Shown: positions 18,971 to 32,705 of the stretch, one piece after another
Numbering within the stretch: position 1 is the stretch's first letter
Layout: each line of letters starts with the position of its first letter
Assembly: GCF_014192155.1 (NCBI RefSeq)
Contig: NZ_JACHXO010000003.1
Location: 434,001-498,000, forward strand
Length of the DNA: 64,000 bases
DNA from: Roseateles terrae
GTDB taxonomy: Bacteria > Pseudomonadota > Gammaproteobacteria > Burkholderiales > Burkholderiaceae_C
Direction: 5' to 3'
Made by a program: the position numbers and the translations under genes
The notes under the pieces: generated by a model
Told to the model about the DNA's origin: nothing
The model's input: only the letters and a program-made list of their open reading frames with translations
Database searches by the model: none

Positions 18971-20332
18971 ATGGCTTCTCCCAAGACCCAATACGTCTGC
19001 TCCGAATGCGGCGCCACCAGCGCCAAATGGCTGGGCCGCTGCCCCAACTGCAGCGCCTGGAACACCCTGGTCGAAACCGTCGCCGAGAGTGGCGGGGCCG
19101 GAAAAAACCGTTACCAGTCCCTGGCGCGCAGCCAGCCGGTGGCAACCCTCTCGGAAATCGAAGCCAAGGACTTCGACCGCACGCCCACCTCCCTGGAAGA
19201 GCTGGACCGGGTGCTGGGCGGCGGCATCGTCACCGGCGGGGTGGTGCTGATCGGTGGCGATCCGGGCATCGGCAAGTCCACCTTGCTGCTGCAGGCGGTG
19301 GACGCACTCTCCCGCCAGATGAAGGTGCTGTATGTGACCGGCGAAGAATCCGGCGCCCAGGTCGCGATGCGCTCGCGGCGGCTCGGCCTGGACGGCAGTC
19401 AGGTGCGGGTGCTGGCTGAAATCGGCCTGGAGAAGATCCTGGCCACGATCGAGGTGGAAGCGCCGGATTTCTGCGTCATCGACTCGATTCAGACGCTGTA
19501 TTCAGAACAGCTGTCCTCGGCACCGGGCTCCGTCGCTCAGGTGCGGGAATGCGCCGCCCAACTCACCCGCACCGCCAAGGCCACCGGCTGCGCGATGGTG
19601 CTGGTGGGCCACGTGACCAAGGAAGGGGCGCTGGCCGGACCCCGGGTGCTCGAACACATCGTGGATACGGTGCTGTACTTCGAAGGGGACACCCACAGCA
19701 GCTATCGCCTGGTGCGGGCGATCAAGAACCGCTTCGGCGCGGTGAACGAGATTGGCGTCTTCGCCATGACCGAGAAAGGCCTGAAGGGGGTCACCAATCC
19801 CAGCGCCATCTTCCTCTCCACCCACGGCGAGCCGGTGCCGGGCTCCTGCGTGCTGGTGACGCTGGAAGGCACGCGGCCGCTGCTGGTGGAACTGCAGGCG
19901 CTGGTGGATGGTGGCGGACCCAGCCCTCGGCGGCTGTCGGTCGGCCTGGACCGAGACCGCCTGGCGATGCTGCTGGCGGTGTTGCACCGCCATGCCGGGG
20001 TGGCGACCATGGACCAGGACGTGTTTGTGAATGCCGTGGGCGGTGTGCGGATCTCCGAACCGGCGGCCGACCTGGCCGTGCTGCTGGCCATCCAGAGCTC
20101 GCTGCGCGGCAAGGCGCTGCCCAAGGGCTTCATTGCCTTCGGCGAAGTGGGCCTGGCCGGGGAAGTGCGACCGGCCCCCCGCGGTCAGGAACGGCTGAAG
20201 GAAGCCGCCAAGCTGGGTTTCTCCGTCGCCGTGGTGCCCCAGGCGAACGCGCCGAAAAAACCGATCGACGGGCTGACGGTGCATGCGGTGGCCCGGATTG
20301 AAGACGCGATCGAGATCCTGCGCGGCATGTGA
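18971..20332 (+). CDS. radA: DNA repair protein RadA
   Basis: RadA (453 residues from ATG 18971) is a RecA-related ATPase that promotes branch migration of recombination intermediates. The N-terminal zinc finger uses Cys10, Cys13, Cys24 and Cys27. The ATPase core has Walker A GGDPGIGKST near residue 95, and the RadA-specific KNRFG motif lies near residue 252. The C-terminal third is the Lon-protease-like domain (SVGLDRDRLAMLLAVLHRHAG, FGEVGLAGEVRP). The length is typical for the family. A frame extending back to 18872 lacks the conserved start MASPKTQYVCSECG and is not used. Confidence 0.96.
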   Translation: MASPKTQYVCSECGATSAKWLGRCPNCSAWNTLVETVAESGGAGKNRYQSLARSQPVATLSEIEAKDFDRTPTSLEELDRVLGGGIVTGGVVLIGGDPGIGKSTLLLQAVDALSRQMKVLYVTGEESGAQVAMRSRRLGLDGSQVRVLAEIGLEKILATIEVEAPDFCVIDSIQTLYSEQLSSAPGSVAQVRECAAQLTRTAKATGCAMVLVGHVTKEGALAGPRVLEHIVDTVLYFEGDTHSSYRLVRAIKNRFGAVNEIGVFAMTEKGLKGVTNPSAIFLSTHGEPVPGSCVLVTLEGTRPLLVELQALVDGGGPSPRRLSVGLDRDRLAMLLAVLHRHAGVATMDQDVFVNAVGGVRISEPAADLAVLLAIQSSLRGKALPKGFIAFGEVGLAGEVRPAPRGQERLKEAAKLGFSVAVVPQANAPKKPIDGLTVHAVARIEDAIEILRGM

Positions 20333-20508
20333 CACTTCGGGTCCCGACGCCCGCCTGGGCGCCGGATCCGTCGTTCAGCATCGCCTGTTTTTGCCATGCG
20401 CCCCGAATTCCCATTTCAGCCGCCGTATTACGCCGTGATCTTCAGAAGTCAGCGAACCCCTGCCCGACCGGATGACGGTCAAGGTTTCGATCCACACGGA
20501 GGTCAGGC

Positions 20509-20940
20509 ATGAATCGCTGGTTCGGCATCGCACTGGCCGTGGCGGCCGTGGTCATCGGCGTGCTGGCATTCGGCTGGAAGGGCGCCATCCTGGCGCTGTC
20601 GCTGATCGTCTTCTGGCTGCTGCTGCAGTTCAGCCAGCTGATGAAGGTCATGCGCACCGCCAATGAGTCGCCGCTGGGTCATGTGAGCAGCGCGCTGATG
20701 CTGCAGTCCCGCCTGCATCCCGGCATGACGCTGGTGCAGTTGATCCGCCTGTGCCGTTCGCTGGGGGTGAAGGTCGCGCCGGACACCTACCGCTGGGCCG
20801 ACACCGGCGGCGATGCCGTCGAAGTGGTGCTCAAGGGGGGCAAGGTCACGCACTGGACGCTGATCCGGGCGCAGGGCGACGCGGTGGTGGACGGCGTCGT
20901 GAACGAGGTGCCGCCACCACCCGTGGACCGGGCTGCATAA
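20509..20940 (+). CDS. Conserved hypothetical membrane protein
   Basis: This 143-residue protein starts at ATG 20509 with GGAGG nine bases upstream. Two hydrophobic helices (WFGIALAVAAVVIGVLAFGW and ILALSLIVFWLLLQF) anchor it, followed by a cytoplasmic or periplasmic domain with SPLGHVSSALMLQSRLHPGM and a KVAPDTYRWADTGGDAVEVVL segment. I do not recognise the function. It lies between radA and ilvE on the same strand, 31 bases before ilvE, and may be co-transcribed with ilvE. Confidence 0.82.
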   Translation: MNRWFGIALAVAAVVIGVLAFGWKGAILALSLIVFWLLLQFSQLMKVMRTANESPLGHVSSALMLQSRLHPGMTLVQLIRLCRSLGVKVAPDTYRWADTGGDAVEVVLKGGKVTHWTLIRAQGDAVVDGVVNEVPPPPVDRAA

Positions 20941-20971
20941 AATCCCCGACTTTGACGCACAAGGAATTCCC

Positions 20972-21895
20972 ATGTCTTTGGACGACCGCGACGGCAAGAT
21001 CTGGATGGACGGCGAGCTGGTGGACTGGCGCGATGCCAAGATCCATGTGCTGACCCACACCCTGCATTACGGCTGCGGCGCCTTCGAAGGCGTGCGGGCC
21101 TACCAGACCGACCAGGGCACGGCCATCTTCCGGCTGCGTGAGCACACCGAGCGGCTGTTCAACAGCGCCAAGATCCTGCGCATGAAGCTGCCCTTCACCA
21201 TCGAACAGGTGGAAGAAGCGCAAAAGCAGGTGGTGCGCGAGAACCAGCTGGCCAGCTGCTACCTGCGTCCGCTGACCTGGATCGGCAGCGAGAAGCTGGG
21301 CGTCAGCCCCAAGGGCAACAAGATCCACCTGATGGTCGCGGCCTGGGCCTGGGGCGCCTATCTGGGTGAGGAAGGCCTCAAGCGCGGCATCCGCGTCAAG
21401 ACCAGCAGCTACACCCGTCACCACGTCAACATCACCATGACGCAGGCCAAGACGGTGAGCAACTACACCAACTCCATCCTGGCCAACATGGAGGCCACCG
21501 ACGACGGTTACGACGAGGCCCTGCTGCTGGATGCCTCCGGCTTCGTCTCCGAAGGCGCGGGCGAGAACCTCTTCGTGATTAAGAACGGCGTGGTCTACAC
21601 CCCCGACCTGTCGGCCGGCGCCCTCAACGGCATCACCCGCAACACCATCTTCCACATCTGTCAGGACCTGGGCCTGAAGCTGGTGGGAAAGCGCATCACC
21701 CGTGACGAGGTCTACATCGCCGATGAAGCCTTCTTCACCGGCACGGCGGCTGAAGTCACCCCCATCCGCGAACTGGACCGCCTCGAGATCGGCATCGGCA
21801 GCCGCGGCCCGATCACCGAAAAGATCCAGTCGGCCTTCTTTGACATCGTCAATGGCCGCAATCCCCGTTATGCCCACTGGCTCACGCTGGTGTGA
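20972..21895 (+). CDS. ilvE: Branched-chain amino acid aminotransferase
   Basis: This 307-residue fold-type IV PLP aminotransferase catalyses the last step of leucine, isoleucine and valine synthesis, and the first of their breakdown. Motifs include LHYGCGAFEGVRAY, the PLP-lysine segment MTQAKTVSNYTNSILANME, FVSEGAGENLFVIK, NGITRNTIF and EAFFTGTAAEVTPIRELD. AAGGAATTCCC precedes the ATG. The gene is followed 14 bases later by the zf-CHCC gene, so the cluster to 24.2 kb may be an operon. Confidence 0.96.
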   Translation: MSLDDRDGKIWMDGELVDWRDAKIHVLTHTLHYGCGAFEGVRAYQTDQGTAIFRLREHTERLFNSAKILRMKLPFTIEQVEEAQKQVVRENQLASCYLRPLTWIGSEKLGVSPKGNKIHLMVAAWAWGAYLGEEGLKRGIRVKTSSYTRHHVNITMTQAKTVSNYTNSILANMEATDDGYDEALLLDASGFVSEGAGENLFVIKNGVVYTPDLSAGALNGITRNTIFHICQDLGLKLVGKRITRDEVYIADEAFFTGTAAEVTPIRELDRLEIGIGSRGPITEKIQSAFFDIVNGRNPRYAHWLTLV

Positions 21896-21909
21896 AAGAG
21901 AACCCCATC

Positions 21910-22116
21910 ATGACCCAACCCAAATCCGTCGTCGAAGTCACCGCCAAGGACCTGCAAGGCCAGGGCGTCGTGTTCTGCCCCAATCCGAAGATGCCGCTGT
22001 GGAGCAACCATCCGCGCGTCTTCATCGACCTGACGCATGGCGGTGAAGGCCAGTGCGCCTACTGCGGCACGGCCTATCGGCTGAAGGCCGGTGAAGTGCT
22101 GCCGGCCGGCCACTGA
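21910..22116 (+). CDS. Zinc-finger (zf-CHCC) protein
   Basis: The product (68 residues from ATG 21910) has the zf-CHCC pattern of a family related to mitochondrial complex I subunit NDUFS6. The putative ligands are Cys23, His34, Cys49 and Cys52 (VFCP, SNHPRVFID, GQCAYCGTAY). The role in bacteria is not established. It follows ilvE by 14 bases, the usual place for it in Burkholderiales, and precedes the SnoaL-like gene. Confidence 0.9.
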   Translation: MTQPKSVVEVTAKDLQGQGVVFCPNPKMPLWSNHPRVFIDLTHGGEGQCAYCGTAYRLKAGEVLPAGH

Positions 22117-22130
22117 CCGTTCGCGACTGC

Positions 22131-22592
22131 ATGGTGCGCAAGACCGAGTCCGCGCTCCTGCTGGCCACCCCGGAAGACACCGAGGCCCAGTTCTACGAAG
22201 CGCTGCAGACCGCTGACCTCGAGCGGCTGATGGCGCTTTGGGGGGACGAGGACGAGGTCGCCTGCGTCCATCCCGGCGGGCCCCGGGTGGTGGGCGGACC
22301 GGCCATCCGGGCCAGCTTCGAAGCCATCTTTGCGCGGGGCGCGATCCCCGTGCATGCGGAGTGCCAGCGCCGCTTGGTGGTGGGGGACACCGCCATCCAT
22401 CATGTGCTGGAGCGGGTGGAGATCGCCACTGGAGCGGGCACGGAAAGTGCCTGGGTGGTGGCCACCAATGTCTACCTCCACACCGCGCTGGGCTGGCGCC
22501 TGGTGTCGCACCATGCCAGCCCGGGCACCACGCAGGACGTGAAGCAGGAACCGTTGATCGTGTCATCGGGAACCCCCACGACGCTGCACTGA
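22131..22592 (+). CDS. SnoaL/NTF2-like domain protein
   Basis: This 153-residue protein is a single NTF2-like alpha+beta barrel, the fold of SnoaL, ketosteroid isomerase and DUF4440 proteins. The pattern EAQFYEALQTADLERLMALWGDEDEVACVHPGGPRVVG, split over the first 60 residues, is typical of the group annotated as SnoaL-like in proteobacteria. HVLERVEIATG and LHTALGWRLVSHHAS complete the barrel. No catalytic assignment is possible. It lies in the ilvE cluster, 14 bases after the zf-CHCC gene and directly before the YheT hydrolase gene. Confidence 0.85.
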   Translation: MVRKTESALLLATPEDTEAQFYEALQTADLERLMALWGDEDEVACVHPGGPRVVGGPAIRASFEAIFARGAIPVHAECQRRLVVGDTAIHHVLERVEIATGAGTESAWVVATNVYLHTALGWRLVSHHASPGTTQDVKQEPLIVSSGTPTTLH

Positions 22593-22600
22593 AAGTCGCC

Positions 22601-23674
22601 ATGCAGTATCACGCGCCGTCCTGGCTGCCGGGCGGTCATGCCCAGACCATCTGGCCCGTGCTGTTTTCCAAGCGGTTTACCGGAGAGGCACCGCAGTTCA
22701 AGCGCGAGCGCTGGACCACGCCGGATGGCGACTTCGTTGATGTGGAGCGCCTGGTGCAAACCGGGCCCGCCACCTCCACGGCTGCGGACGGTTCGCCGGT
22801 GGCGCTGCTGACGCCGTCCGTCCACGGCGGTCCCGTCGCCGGGGCACCCTCGGCGGCGGCGGCCGATATTGGGTCGGAACGCCCACTGCTGGTGCTGTTC
22901 CATGGGCTGGAAGGCAGCGTCGATAGCCAATATGTGCAGGCCTTCGCCGCCGTCGCTGCGGAGCGGGGCTGGGCGTTCGCCATGCCGTATTTCCGCGGCT
23001 GCTCGGGAGAGCTCAATCTCGCCCCGCGTGCGTACCACTCCGGTGATTATGAAGAGATCGGCTGGATGCTGAGCCAGCTGCGGGCAGCCCACCGCGGGCC
23101 GATGATCGCTGCGGGGGTGTCCCTGGGCGGCAATGCCCTGCTGCGCTGGGCGCAGGAAGCCGGCGAGGAGGCGCGCCGCACGGTGCAGGCGGTCTGCTCC
23201 ATCTGCTCGCCGCTGGACCTCACCGCCGCCGGCCATGCCATCGGCAAGGGATTCAACTACTGGGTCTACACCCGCATGTTCCTCAAGACCATGCGGCCCA
23301 AGGCCCTGAGGAAGCTGCGTCAGCATCCGGGCCTGTTCGATGAAGAGAAGCTGCGGCGCGCCCGCAACCTCTACGAGTTCGACAACATCTTCACCGCCCC
23401 GCTGCATGGCTTCCGCGACGTGGACGACTACTGGCTGCGGGCGTCGGCCAAGCCGCATCTGTCGCGGATCCGGGTCCCGGCGCTGGTGCTGAATGCCCGC
23501 AACGACCCATTTGTGCCGGCGCACAGCTTGCCCGAACAGTCTCATGTGGGTCCGTGCGTCACCTTGTGGCAGCCGCAGCATGGTGGCCATGTCGGCTTTC
23601 CGTCCGGCAAGCCGCCGGGTCATGTGCGGACGATGCCGAACAAGGTCTGCGACTGGCTGGCCTGCGCGCTCTGA
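22601..23674 (+). CDS. YheT-family alpha/beta hydrolase
   Basis: The protein (357 residues from ATG 22601, MQYHAPSWLPGGHAQTIWP) is an alpha/beta-fold hydrolase of the YheT/ABHD1-3 family. The N-terminal GGHAQTIWP, the LLVLFHGLEGS oxyanion region, the nucleophile elbow GVSLGGNALLRW (Ser) and the C-terminal PQHGGHVGF (His) are all visible; the Asp is probably in LNARNDPFVP. Members hydrolyse esters of short-chain or lipid substrates. A frame opening at 22238 overlaps the previous gene and is rejected. The DUF gene at 23699 follows 24 bases later. Confidence 0.92.
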   Translation: MQYHAPSWLPGGHAQTIWPVLFSKRFTGEAPQFKRERWTTPDGDFVDVERLVQTGPATSTAADGSPVALLTPSVHGGPVAGAPSAAAADIGSERPLLVLFHGLEGSVDSQYVQAFAAVAAERGWAFAMPYFRGCSGELNLAPRAYHSGDYEEIGWMLSQLRAAHRGPMIAAGVSLGGNALLRWAQEAGEEARRTVQAVCSICSPLDLTAAGHAIGKGFNYWVYTRMFLKTMRPKALRKLRQHPGLFDEEKLRRARNLYEFDNIFTAPLHGFRDVDDYWLRASAKPHLSRIRVPALVLNARNDPFVPAHSLPEQSHVGPCVTLWQPQHGGHVGFPSGKPPGHVRTMPNKVCDWLACAL

Positions 23675-23698
23675 ACCGTTTTCGGAGGCTTGACGCCC

Positions 23699-24238
23699 AT
23701 GGATCCGATTGTTGAAGCGGCCCTCAAGAAGTGGCCCAACGTTCCCCATTGCTACGGCTGGCTGGCGCTGGATGCGCGCGGCGACTGGTACATGCGGGAT
23801 GACCGCATCCAGGCGGCGGGGCCGTTTCCGGCGGTCAAGGGCAGCCGCATCACCCATGACAAGCTGATCGGCTTCATCCATCGCAACTATGCGGTGGACG
23901 AGCGCGGCTGCTGGTTCTTCCAGAATGGTCCGCAGCGGGTGTATGTCCAGCTGGAAGCGGCGCCGTGGATCTGGCGCCTGCAGCCGGATGGTCGGGTGCT
24001 CAGTCACACCGGGCAGGAAGCGCGGGTCGAATCGGGCTGGCTGGATGAACAGGAACGGCTGTTCTTGGTCGCAGACATCGGCCTGGGGCTGGTGCACACC
24101 CAGGACATGGGGCCAGCGGCGGATGCCATTGAGGCCGGTCGGTGGACGGTGGAATCAACCACCCGTCAGGCGCTGCTGACGCGCTGCGGGGTGGTGTTGG
24201 CGCCGGCGCCGGAGGCGGAGGCGGATTCGAGCGCCTGA
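23699..24238 (+). CDS. Conserved hypothetical protein of the ilvE cluster
   Basis: The product (179 residues from ATG 23699, GGAGG ten bases upstream) has no signal peptide or membrane segment. It contains KKWPNVPHCYGWLALDARGDW, GSRITHDKLIGFIHRNY and WFFQNGPQRVYVQLE, a pattern I associate with a conserved DUF of betaproteobacteria, though I cannot name it with confidence. Aromatic residues are frequent. TTG 23690 is a possible but less likely start. It is co-directional with the YheT hydrolase gene and convergent with the cytochrome gene. Confidence 0.85.
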   Translation: MDPIVEAALKKWPNVPHCYGWLALDARGDWYMRDDRIQAAGPFPAVKGSRITHDKLIGFIHRNYAVDERGCWFFQNGPQRVYVQLEAAPWIWRLQPDGRVLSHTGQEARVESGWLDEQERLFLVADIGLGLVHTQDMGPAADAIEAGRWTVESTTRQALLTRCGVVLAPAPEAEADSSA

Positions 24239-24369
24239 GGCGAGGCTTGGGAAGGGGCAGACGCAGCGGCCACCGGCCCGGCCTCAAGACCCTTGGTTTG
24301 GCCGCATCGGTGGCTTTCCCGGGTCCCTCGGACCGGGCGCGTCAGGAGCGCCCTGCGGGAACAACCGCC

Positions 24370-24933
24370 TTACTGCGACGCTGCAGAGGCCGCCGCCACG
24401 GGCGCCTTCGGCTCTTCGAGCTTGCCGCCGGCATGGTTGGCCATGTAGACCACGGCGCGGGCGATTTCGAAGTCGCTGGCGTCACCGCCGCCTTGCGGAG
24501 GCATGGCCCCCTTGCCCTTGAGGGCGGAGTGGACCAGCGCGTCAAAACCGGTCTTCAGCCGGGGGCCCCAGGCGTCGGCATCACCAAATTTGGGAGCACC
24601 CAGGGTACCGGTCGCGTGGCAGGCGGAGCACTGGGCCTTGAAGATCTCTTCACCGGTGCGGAAGGCAGCCGGGTTGCTCAGGTCCTTGAGTTCGATGCTG
24701 CCCACCGGCTGAATCCGGGCGGCGACGGCTTCCGCGTCCGAGATGTCGCTGCCGGCGGCGGGCTTGACGTCGCTGGAGACGTAGTTGGCGGCCAGCACCA
24801 GAACGGCGATCGGGATGATGAAAGCGAAGAAGACAGCAACGATCAGCTGCTTGGGCGTCTTGATGGGCCCTTCATGCGCGTCATGCGCCTCGGCGGCGTG
24901 CGTGGCGGGTGCTTGATCGTGGGTTCCGCTCAT
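24370..24933 (-). CDS. Membrane-anchored cytochrome c5-type protein
   Basis: The protein (187 residues from ATG 24933) has a His-rich N-terminal tail, one membrane helix (residues 31-50, IVAVFFAFIIPIAVLVLAAN) and a periplasmic class I cytochrome domain. The haem site is CSACH (Cys102, Cys105, His106), and Met144 in GAMPPQGG is the distal ligand expected for the c5 family. An Ala-rich tail follows. It probably carries electrons to a terminal oxidase or other periplasmic reductase. The open frame back to 25050 has no ribosome-binding site and is rejected. Confidence 0.93.
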   Translation of the reverse strand: MSGTHDQAPATHAAEAHDAHEGPIKTPKQLIVAVFFAFIIPIAVLVLAANYVSSDVKPAAGSDISDAEAVAARIQPVGSIELKDLSNPAAFRTGEEIFKAQCSACHATGTLGAPKFGDADAWGPRLKTGFDALVHSALKGKGAMPPQGGGDASDFEIARAVVYMANHAGGKLEEPKAPVAAASAASQ

Positions 24934-25289
24934 GGAGTCCTCGTTGCGATGGGCGTGTATCGAGAAAGGAGCTGGCCCGCGGACCAGTGCCGCAGGCAGG
25001 CCCGGCGAAAAGAACCGGGCGAAAAACCGAACAAAGTATAGCCAGCGCACCTGTTTGGCACCCTGGGGCTTTCGTCAAGAACGAGCGATGTTGGTGCGCA
25101 GGTGTTGGACCCGGGATGAAGCTTCAGCCAGGCCAGGGTCTGGTGTTGCCTGCGGCAACTGGCGGACCTGGTCCTGCGGAGCCGTAGGGGCTGGGACCGG
25201 GCCGCCAGCGAAGGTGCGCAAGGGCGGGAAGCGCTTCTTTTCGCGAATCCGCGAGGAAGGCTCAGAACATGGCTAGAATGCGGGTCTCC
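24934..25289. other. 356-bp non-coding spacer carrying the tRNA-Arg promoter
   Basis: No gene is supported here. A TAGAAT at 25274-25279, eleven bases before the mature 5' end of the tRNA, fits a -10 element. No clear -35 was assigned. The left part holds the promoter of the cytochrome c5 gene on the minus strand. Confidence 0.5.
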
Positions 25290-25364
25290 GCGACCGTGGT
25301 GAAGTGGATATCATTGGGCCCTCCGAAGGCCTAGTCGCAAGTTCGATTCTTGCCGGTCGCACCA
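25290..25364 (+). tRNA. tRNA-Arg (anticodon CCG), CCA encoded
   Basis: A full cloverleaf can be drawn. The acceptor stem is GCGACCG paired with CGGTCGC, the D-stem GTGA/TCAT, the anticodon stem GGGCC/GGCCT and the loop CTCCGAA with anticodon CCG. The T-arm is GCAAG-TTCGATT-CTTGC, the discriminator A and the CCA is encoded. Total length is 75 bases. It reads the CGG arginine codon, common in GC-rich genomes. The scarred accessory segment begins immediately downstream, as is usual for tRNA integration sites, but no direct repeat of the tRNA 3' end was found within the next 1.5 kb. Confidence 0.95.
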
Positions 25365-25449
25365 GTTTTTGCTGTCTTGATCCGCCGTAGCGTGTGGCAT
25401 CCGGCGTTTCATGAGCGTTTGCTCAGCAATTACCGGAACCGCAACACGC

Positions 25450-25731
25450 TCACGAACTGCCGGAAGCGTGTTCGACGGAAGCTGGCGCGCTTTCGCTAAG
25501 TCTGTCCGCTCCCTGAGATGCAATGTGCTCGCGCACGATGGAATTGAGGACGCGCAACCTTGGCCAGCCGAGCACAAAGCCTCTCCCCTTCAGATCCGCA
25601 GTGACGCGTTGACGCGTCGGGCGTGACTTCGAAGCGATAAGCCCGTCGACGATCTCAACGACGGCAGCTGCCAGTCGCAGCTCCTCACTCGCCTTCTTTT
25701 GTACGGCCTTAGCTTTGGGCTGCTGCCGGTT
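25450..25731 (-). pseudogene. C-terminal fragment of an unknown protein, 5' end lost
   Basis: This minus-strand frame is open for 93 codons with no ATG, ending at TGA 25450-25452. The translation is natural-looking (KAVQKKASEELRLAAAVVE, then a segment with LIASKSRPTRQRVTADLKGRG and VLNSIVREHIASQGAD). It is mixed helical, with a possible DNA-binding character (basic, TRQRV). It is cut on its N-terminal side just where the IS3-family relic begins (an inverted repeat at 25726-25734). I do not recognise the family. I take it as the tail of a gene whose start was removed by the insertion. A chance open frame is the alternative. Confidence 0.5.
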
Positions 25732-25857
25732 TCAAAGACACCCTGTCAAGGTGGAAGATGAAACCGGAGGTGGTTTATGGGAACGAGGCGGCAGTTCAGC
25801 CGGGAATTGAACGTCGAGGCTGTGAAGCTGGTGACCGAGCGCGGCGTAGCCTCGCAT
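25726..25857 (+). mobile_element. Remnant of an IS3-family insertion sequence
   Basis: The segment carries a perfect 9-base inverted repeat (CCGGTTTCA at 25726-25734, TGAAACCGG at 25759-25767), then a GGAGG ribosome-binding site and the first 26 codons of an IS3-family orfA. Nothing of the rest of the transposase, and no right-hand end, is present. Both flanks are truncated genes, so the element probably inserted and then deleted with neighbouring DNA. The exact left border is not defined. Confidence 0.7.
25777..25854 (+). pseudogene. 5' fragment of IS3-family transposase orfA
   Basis: ATG 25777 opens MGTRRQFSRELNVEAVKLVT, continuing ERGVAS, the beginning of the helix-turn-helix of IS3-family OrfA proteins (usual start MGTRRQFSREFK.EAV.LV). 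Homology stops at about 25854; the same frame ends at TGA 25882-25884 after unrelated residues. The remaining ~70 codons of orfA and all of orfB are missing. It is non-functional. Confidence 0.82.
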
Positions 25858-26410
25858 CAACTCGCATTTTTGGCTGGATGTTGAGAGCTCAGGCGCACTT
25901 CCGTCGCCTCTCGATGAGTTCGCCCTGGAGTCCGACGCCAGCTCACTCCTGCGGTGCCTGAAGTTCAGGTTAGGCGTTCTTCCAGACCAAGCGGACCTGT
26001 TCGTTCGCGAGACAATGCTCGATCACGAGAATCCCGAGCTACGCTGGGTCTATCTAATCGGAGCGGCCGCCGGTCATCTTCAGGCCATGCCGACAGACGG
26101 TCTGTATCGCGTCGGCTCAAGCGGTGTCACGCTGATCTCCTCCAACCCGTATACCGGCCAGTCGCCGAGCCGTATTCTTCGTGAAGCTATCTGGAGGCCT
26201 CAGGGCGACACCGGGTTCGCCACGAGCATGCAACCGGCGTACCACGCGCAATGGCTCGGCGCTGAGCGGCGCCGCAACTTCAAGCACGACGCCAACTTCG
26301 AGTCGTACCTCACGCTGATGGGTGTGAACTGGCGCCATCCAAGCCGGTCTACACGGCAGCCGATCAAGTTAGGCGTGACTCGATCTCTCGACGAGTTCTT
26401 GCGGAAGTAA
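25850..26410 (+). pseudogene. 5'-truncated gene for an unknown soluble protein
   Basis: The frame is open from 25850 (just after a TAG at 25847-25849) to TAA 26408-26410, 186 codons. The first in-frame ATG is 26015 (MLDHENPELRWVYLIG), which would give a 131-residue protein. The 55 codons before it also read as natural protein (LPSPLDEFALESDASSLLRC, then LKFRLGVLPDQADLFVRET), so the original gene started further left, where the IS3 relic now lies. The remainder includes GVTLISSNPYTGQSPSR and YLTLMGVNWRHPSRSTRQP. I do not recognise the family. The shorter form might still be translated, but there is no good ribosome-binding site at 26015. Confidence 0.6.
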
Positions 26411-26885
26411 TGGCTGCCGACCACCGCTTCCATGAGCTCCCGATAGCGGCAGCAGGGCCGATTACAGGACCTTCGTCACGAACCACGCGCGCGAAGCCCT
26501 TTCACCCGCCGTAAAGACCCGGAGCCAGAGCGCGCCGAGCCGAGCTCGAGCTCGTCCTGAATCATCCGACCCGCCTATGTAGCCAGAACGGACGAGCACC
26601 CGGAAGTCGATGGGCGAATCATCGGTCATGCATCAATGCTCCGGGTGAGCGTCGCCGCCGAGCAACGTTTTGTCGGGTTGCGCGCATCAGCGGCAAAACA
26701 CGTGCCTGGCACCATCGTCTAAACCCGTCCCTTGGGGAGGGTGTAGGGGAATACATTCCCGAGGTTGCGCTGCCAGCTGACGACTGCCGCGGGCATACGC
26801 CCACGCACGGCCAGGCAAAGCGACCAGTCGTCACAAACACAGCATGTATCCGTCACGGGCGGGAGCCGGAGTTGGGGAGAACCAA
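26411..26885. other. 475-bp non-coding stretch before the poly-HAMP kinase
   Basis: No supported gene. A perfect palindrome GGGAAT-AC-ATTCCC lies at 26747-26760, about 126 bases before the kinase start, and could be an operator. The GGGGAG for the kinase is at about 26874-26879. The left part appears to be degraded accessory DNA. Confidence 0.5.

Positions 26886-32695
<5,810 letters not shown>

Positions 32696-32705
<10 letters not shown>

Noticed and set aside
25311-25577. 88-codon minus-strand frame over the tRNA
   Set aside because: It reads through the antisense strand of tRNA-Arg (ending ESNLRLG.RRAQ), a common spurious call.
25364-26885. Direct repeat of the tRNA 3' end as an attachment site
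   Set aside because: I looked for copies of the T-arm and acceptor 3' strand and found none in this stretch, so an intact island with both ends cannot be claimed.
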